8,169 nucleotides of DNA. It comes from Burkholderiales bacterium. GTDB lineage: Bacteria; Pseudomonadota; Gammaproteobacteria; Burkholderiales; Burkholderiaceae_A. The position numbers were made by a program, and so were the translations under genes. Below are positions 5,903-8,169 of the stretch, piece by piece. The notes beneath the pieces were generated by a model. That model had not been told where the DNA came from. It saw only the letters and a program-made list of their open reading frames with translations, and ran no database searches. The stretch's first letter is position 1. Each line of letters begins with the position of its first letter. The stretch spans positions 1 through 8,169 of the forward strand of contig JAURCW010000052.1 of assembly GCA_030828265.1 (NCBI GenBank), read 5' to 3'.

Positions 5903-6268
5903 TTAAGCCGCTGCAAGCGTTGCTTCATCGGGCAGCTCAAACGGCGTTGAGCGTGCCAAGCGATTCACATACACCACGCCACGATTGGGTTGATCGAGCT
6001 CGGCCATGTCGTAGATCATCTCGTAGATGTAGTCGGACTGGTCGGCTGAGACCACGGCGTGAAGGATCTCGGTTTTGGGGATCTCGGGAAGCCCGCTAAC
6101 CTCGGATGAGCGGCCCATAGGTGCTCCGCGCACGGAATAGAAGTAGGCCTCGTTAATGCCGCGCTTGTGCAGCATCTCGAGCACAGGCACGGACCCGCCT
6201 TCATACAGCACGCAGGTAATAAGCCTGGTGTAATCGAGATTGGGGACTTGATGCGATGGGGTATTCAT
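5903..6268 (-). CDS. Divergent PII-like signalling protein 2
   Basis: Small soluble protein of 121 residues with the beta-alpha-beta-beta-alpha-beta plan of the PII superfamily, whose trimers bind nucleotides or metabolites and control a partner, often a transporter. Beta-1 is TRLITCVLYEG (14-24), then helix 1 (VPVLEMLHKRG), a beta-2 and T-loop-like region (AYFYSVRGAPMGRSSEVSGLPEIPKTE, 41-67), beta-3 ILHAVVSADQ, helix 2 DYIYEMIYDMAE, and LDQPNRGVVYVNRL at the B-loop position. The classical GlnB/GlnK signature and the uridylylated T-loop Tyr51 context are absent, so it is not a canonical nitrogen regulator. It begins 2 bp after the stop of PII-like protein 1, with GGGGG seven bases upstream, so the two are expressed together. 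The two proteins differ greatly in the T-loop, suggesting distinct partners or a mixed complex. The ligand is unknown. Confidence 0.8.
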   Translation of the reverse strand: MNTPSHQVPNLDYTRLITCVLYEGGSVPVLEMLHKRGINEAYFYSVRGAPMGRSSEVSGLPEIPKTEILHAVVSADQSDYIYEMIYDMAELDQPNRGVVYVNRLARSTPFELPDEATLAAA

Positions 6269-6270
6269 AA

Positions 6271-6651
6271 TTAGACCCCCATGCCTCGTGCACGATTCTG
6301 CTGAGCATCAAGAAGATGCGGCGGAATGTAGGTGGCAGCCTGAGTAAGAGGTGTTGCGTAGATATAGCCTTTACCTGGGGTGTCGAGACGGCCCGCGAGG
6401 TACATACGCTCGAAGATGCGGCTCATCTGGTCGTTCGAGACCATGACACTAACGATCTCGCGCTCGACCTCCACGGCAACACCTAAAAGACCCATACGCT
6501 CGCGAACACCTGAGCCAACGCCCTGGTGCACGGTAGCGCCCTGAATGCCTGCATCAAGCAGCGATTGGTTAATGGTATCGGCCAGGCCCTTCTCAACCAC
6601 ACAGGTGATGAGAGTGACGTCCCCCAGACTAATGAGCTTGCGCTTTGCCAT
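6271..6651 (-). CDS. Divergent PII-like signalling protein 1
   Basis: Soluble PII-superfamily protein of 126 residues. Beta-1 is VTLITCVVEKG (12-22), helix 1 ADTINQSLLDAG, then GIQGATVHQGVGSG (35-48), matching the conserved GxxGxTV..V.G.G of PII beta-2. The T-loop is short and basic (VRERMGLLGVAVEVE, 49-63) and lacks the modified tyrosine. Beta-3 is REIVSVMVSNDQ, helix 2 MSRIFERMYLAGR, and LDTPGKGYIYATPL replaces the TGxxGDGKIFV B-loop block. Together these support nucleotide binding of PII type with altered specificity. The start is ATG 6651 with AAGGGAG nine bases upstream; the frame stays open to 6849, but that part overlaps the transporter gene and lacks such a site. It lies 40 bp after the DUF1538 transporter stop, which makes that transporter the likely target. 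Confidence 0.88.
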   Translation of the reverse strand: MAKRKLISLGDVTLITCVVEKGLADTINQSLLDAGIQGATVHQGVGSGVRERMGLLGVAVEVEREIVSVMVSNDQMSRIFERMYLAGRLDTPGKGYIYATPLTQAATYIPPHLLDAQQNRARGMGV

Positions 6652-6691
6652 GTTGTAAAACTCCCTTTTCTTAAATCGAGGTTGACCGGAA

Positions 6692-8169
6692 TTAAGCGGC
6701 TGCGGTTTCTTCAGCGATTCGCGCGTTCTCGCGCTTGACCTTCCACTGAACGAAAACACCGAGCGCCAAAACTGAAACGATTGGACAGATGGAGGCTGAG
6801 GCAAGAATTCCGAAACCCTCAACCGCACCCACTGCCTTACCAAAACCAAGACCCATGGCTAGAACCAGAGGAACCGTCACAGGGCCCGTGGTAACTCCTG
6901 CACTGTCCCACCCCACGTTCACAAACTCTTCCGTGGAAAGGTAGGTGAGGATGACCCCTGCGACATAACCAGGAATAAGGATCCAGAGGATGTTGAAGCC
7001 AAAAATAAGCTTAACGATGCCCAACATAATGCCCAAGGCCACACCGAAGGAGACCGAGTACATGAGCATGGACTTCTTGAAGGAGCCGTTAGTTAGGTTT
7101 TGAACGGTTAAGCCAAGTGCGTTGAGTGCAGGCTCTGCCAGGGTTGCACCAAAGCCCAACACCCAGGCAAAGAGCGCAGCGATGAAGATACCCGCACCGG
7201 CGGCATACAGAGGCGCATTCGGCATGGCGTCAATGGCAGTAAAGAGGCCTGGCACAAGGCTACCTGCCCCGTCACCCAGCTTTGCAAGACCATAGGTCAG
7301 GCCAACACTAAACACACACATTCCGACCACTGACAAGAAGATGCCGTAAACAATAATAAAGGCATTGGGCAGCTTCTCACGCAGAACCAGGAAAAGAACA
7401 ACCATCAGAAATATAACCAAGGGAACGATGGCGCGAACACCACCCACCACTTCGGCCCAAGGCGAGACTGTCCACCAGTCGACGGCACCGGATGCTGCAG
7501 CAGCAGCGGCCGCCTGCTTGGCAGCAGCTTCGGCAAGAATGACATCGACAGGTACCGTAACCTGGTAGTAAATAGCGAGCAGACAGACCCCAATAATGGG
7601 AAAGAGCGAGGCCAGGGTAACAATTCCGAAACCTTGAAGCTTGCTCTCACCTGCACCACCGGCTGTTGCCACACCAATACCCAAAGCAAGAACCAGGGGC
7701 ACTGTCACCGGGCCGGTAGTAACGGCACCTGTATCCCAGGCCAGGCCAATCATGGTGCGAAGATCGGGATTAAAAAAACAGAAAGCGGTAAGAGAAAAAA
7801 CGGGAACCAGGCTCATGTAAATAAGAGGCTTAAGGCTCCAGTTGTAAAGGAACCGAAGCGTTCCAATAACAGCAGCCACCCCAACACCGGCACCCACCAC
7901 TAAAACCGTGGCATCCACCCTGTCGTTAAGCAAGGTGTACAGGTAAGGAGCAACCTTGGGGTCAACGATTTGACCAGCAACCTGCAGAGCTCCAATGGCG
8001 GGCTCTGCGAAGGTAACCCCCACACCCAGCAAAAAGGCGATAAACAGTACGCCTATGAGTGGTAGCTTGAGTGGCAGCTTGCTACCAATAATTTGCCCAA
8101 AAGGCATGAGGCCTAGCTTGAGGCCTTCCAGGAAGATCATCAGACCCACCATCACGGCCAGCAGTCCAA
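6692..8169 (-). CDS. DUF1538 (UmpAB-like) membrane transporter, two repeats in one chain (5' end outside window)
   Basis: Polytopic inner-membrane protein with both DUF1538 (PF07556) repeats in one chain; about 491 residues are visible and the frame is open at the right edge. Numbering from GTG 8155, repeat marks appear twice: TFAEPAIGAL (48-57) and TLAEPALNAL (338-347); WDTGAVTTGPVTVPLVLA (140-157) and WDSAGVTTGPVTVPLVLA (416-433); GFGIVTLASLFPIIGV (175-190) and GFGILASASICPIVSV (447-462). An alanine-rich linker (209-224) lies between. I recall that the DUF1538 pair UmpA/UmpB of Halomonas zhaodongensis was reported as a Na+(Li+,K+)/H+ antiporter, so cation/proton exchange is the best guess; the conserved Glu (AEPA), Asp (WD) and Thr pair are candidate functional residues. 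The GTG at 8155 and ATG at 8152 sit inside a conserved-looking GLLAVMVGLMIFLEGLKLG helix, so the true start is probably beyond the window. Two PII-like genes follow directly. Confidence 0.9.
   Translation of the reverse strand, partial: GLLAVMVGLMIFLEGLKLGLMPFGQIIGSKLPLKLPLIGVLFIAFLLGVGVTFAEPAIGALQVAGQIVDPKVAPYLYTLLNDRVDATVLVVGAGVGVAAVIGTLRFLYNWSLKPLIYMSLVPVFSLTAFCFFNPDLRTMIGLAWDTGAVTTGPVTVPLVLALGIGVATAGGAGESKLQGFGIVTLASLFPIIGVCLLAIYYQVTVPVDVILAEAAAKQAAAAAAASGAVDWWTVSPWAEVVGGVRAIVPLVIFLMVVLFLVLREKLPNAFIIVYGIFLSVVGMCVFSVGLTYGLAKLGDGAGSLVPGLFTAIDAMPNAPLYAAGAGIFIAALFAWVLGFGATLAEPALNALGLTVQNLTNGSFKKSMLMYSVSFGVALGIMLGIVKLIFGFNILWILIPGYVAGVILTYLSTEEFVNVGWDSAGVTTGPVTVPLVLAMGLGFGKAVGAVEGFGILASASICPIVSVLALGVFVQWKVKRENARIAEETAAA

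Noticed and set aside
6652..6849. 66-residue N-terminal extension of PII-like protein 1
   Set aside because: It overlaps the end of the DUF1538 gene in another frame and has no family similarity; ATG 6651 has AAGGGAG nine bases upstream and gives a normal PII length.
1..8169. CRISPR array, tRNA or rRNA gene, insertion sequence or transposase
   Set aside because: I saw no spaced identical repeats, no tRNA-like cloverleaf ends and no transposase motifs. Apart from about 211 bp at 1518-1728, intergenic gaps are under 90 bp.

Overview
The window reads as the chromosome of a Gram-negative proteobacterium of moderate GC. The grounds are a signal peptide with an Adhesin_E-like periplasmic domain, an Rrf2 regulator, NaChBac-type channels and Shine-Dalgarno starts. 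The protein styles resemble Beta-/Gammaproteobacteria, but the sequence does not settle the class and no organism is named.

Layout. (1) 1-1574, minus strand: an unrecognised cytoplasmic protein with a charged C-terminal coiled coil, whose end overlaps by 20 bp the GTG start of a SulP-family anion permease that runs off the left edge. (2) About 1518-1728: a divergent intergenic region with a direct repeat TTGG(G)TTTACA. (3) 1729-3176, plus strand: an Rrf2-family regulator, then a secreted Adhesin_E-like protein and a single-pass membrane protein joined by an ATGA overlap. (4) 3262-5049, plus strand: two tandem paralogous one-domain voltage-gated cation channels with different selectivity filters (TLEGWSG and TLEAWAG), then an overlapping 26-residue membrane microprotein, ending near a terminator. 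(5) 5110-8169, minus strand: a convergent cluster read right to left. It encodes a two-repeat DUF1538 (UmpAB-like) membrane transporter, two different divergent PII-like proteins, and a 244-residue coiled-coil protein with asparagines in strikingly regular heptad spacing. It ends at the terminator at 5048-5088.

The best candidate for an undescribed system is block 5. It looks like a transporter with two dedicated PII-type sensors and a structural Asn-Arg coiled-coil partner, and could couple ion transport to a nucleotide or metabolite signal. Block 4 is the second candidate: a duplicated channel pair with probably different ion selectivity and a possible microprotein subunit. Channel 2 also shows evidence of a one-base deletion in a C4T4 run near its start. 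The SulP permease, the DUF1538 transporter and the two channels make this a region rich in ion transport, though no sequence link shows that the blocks work together.
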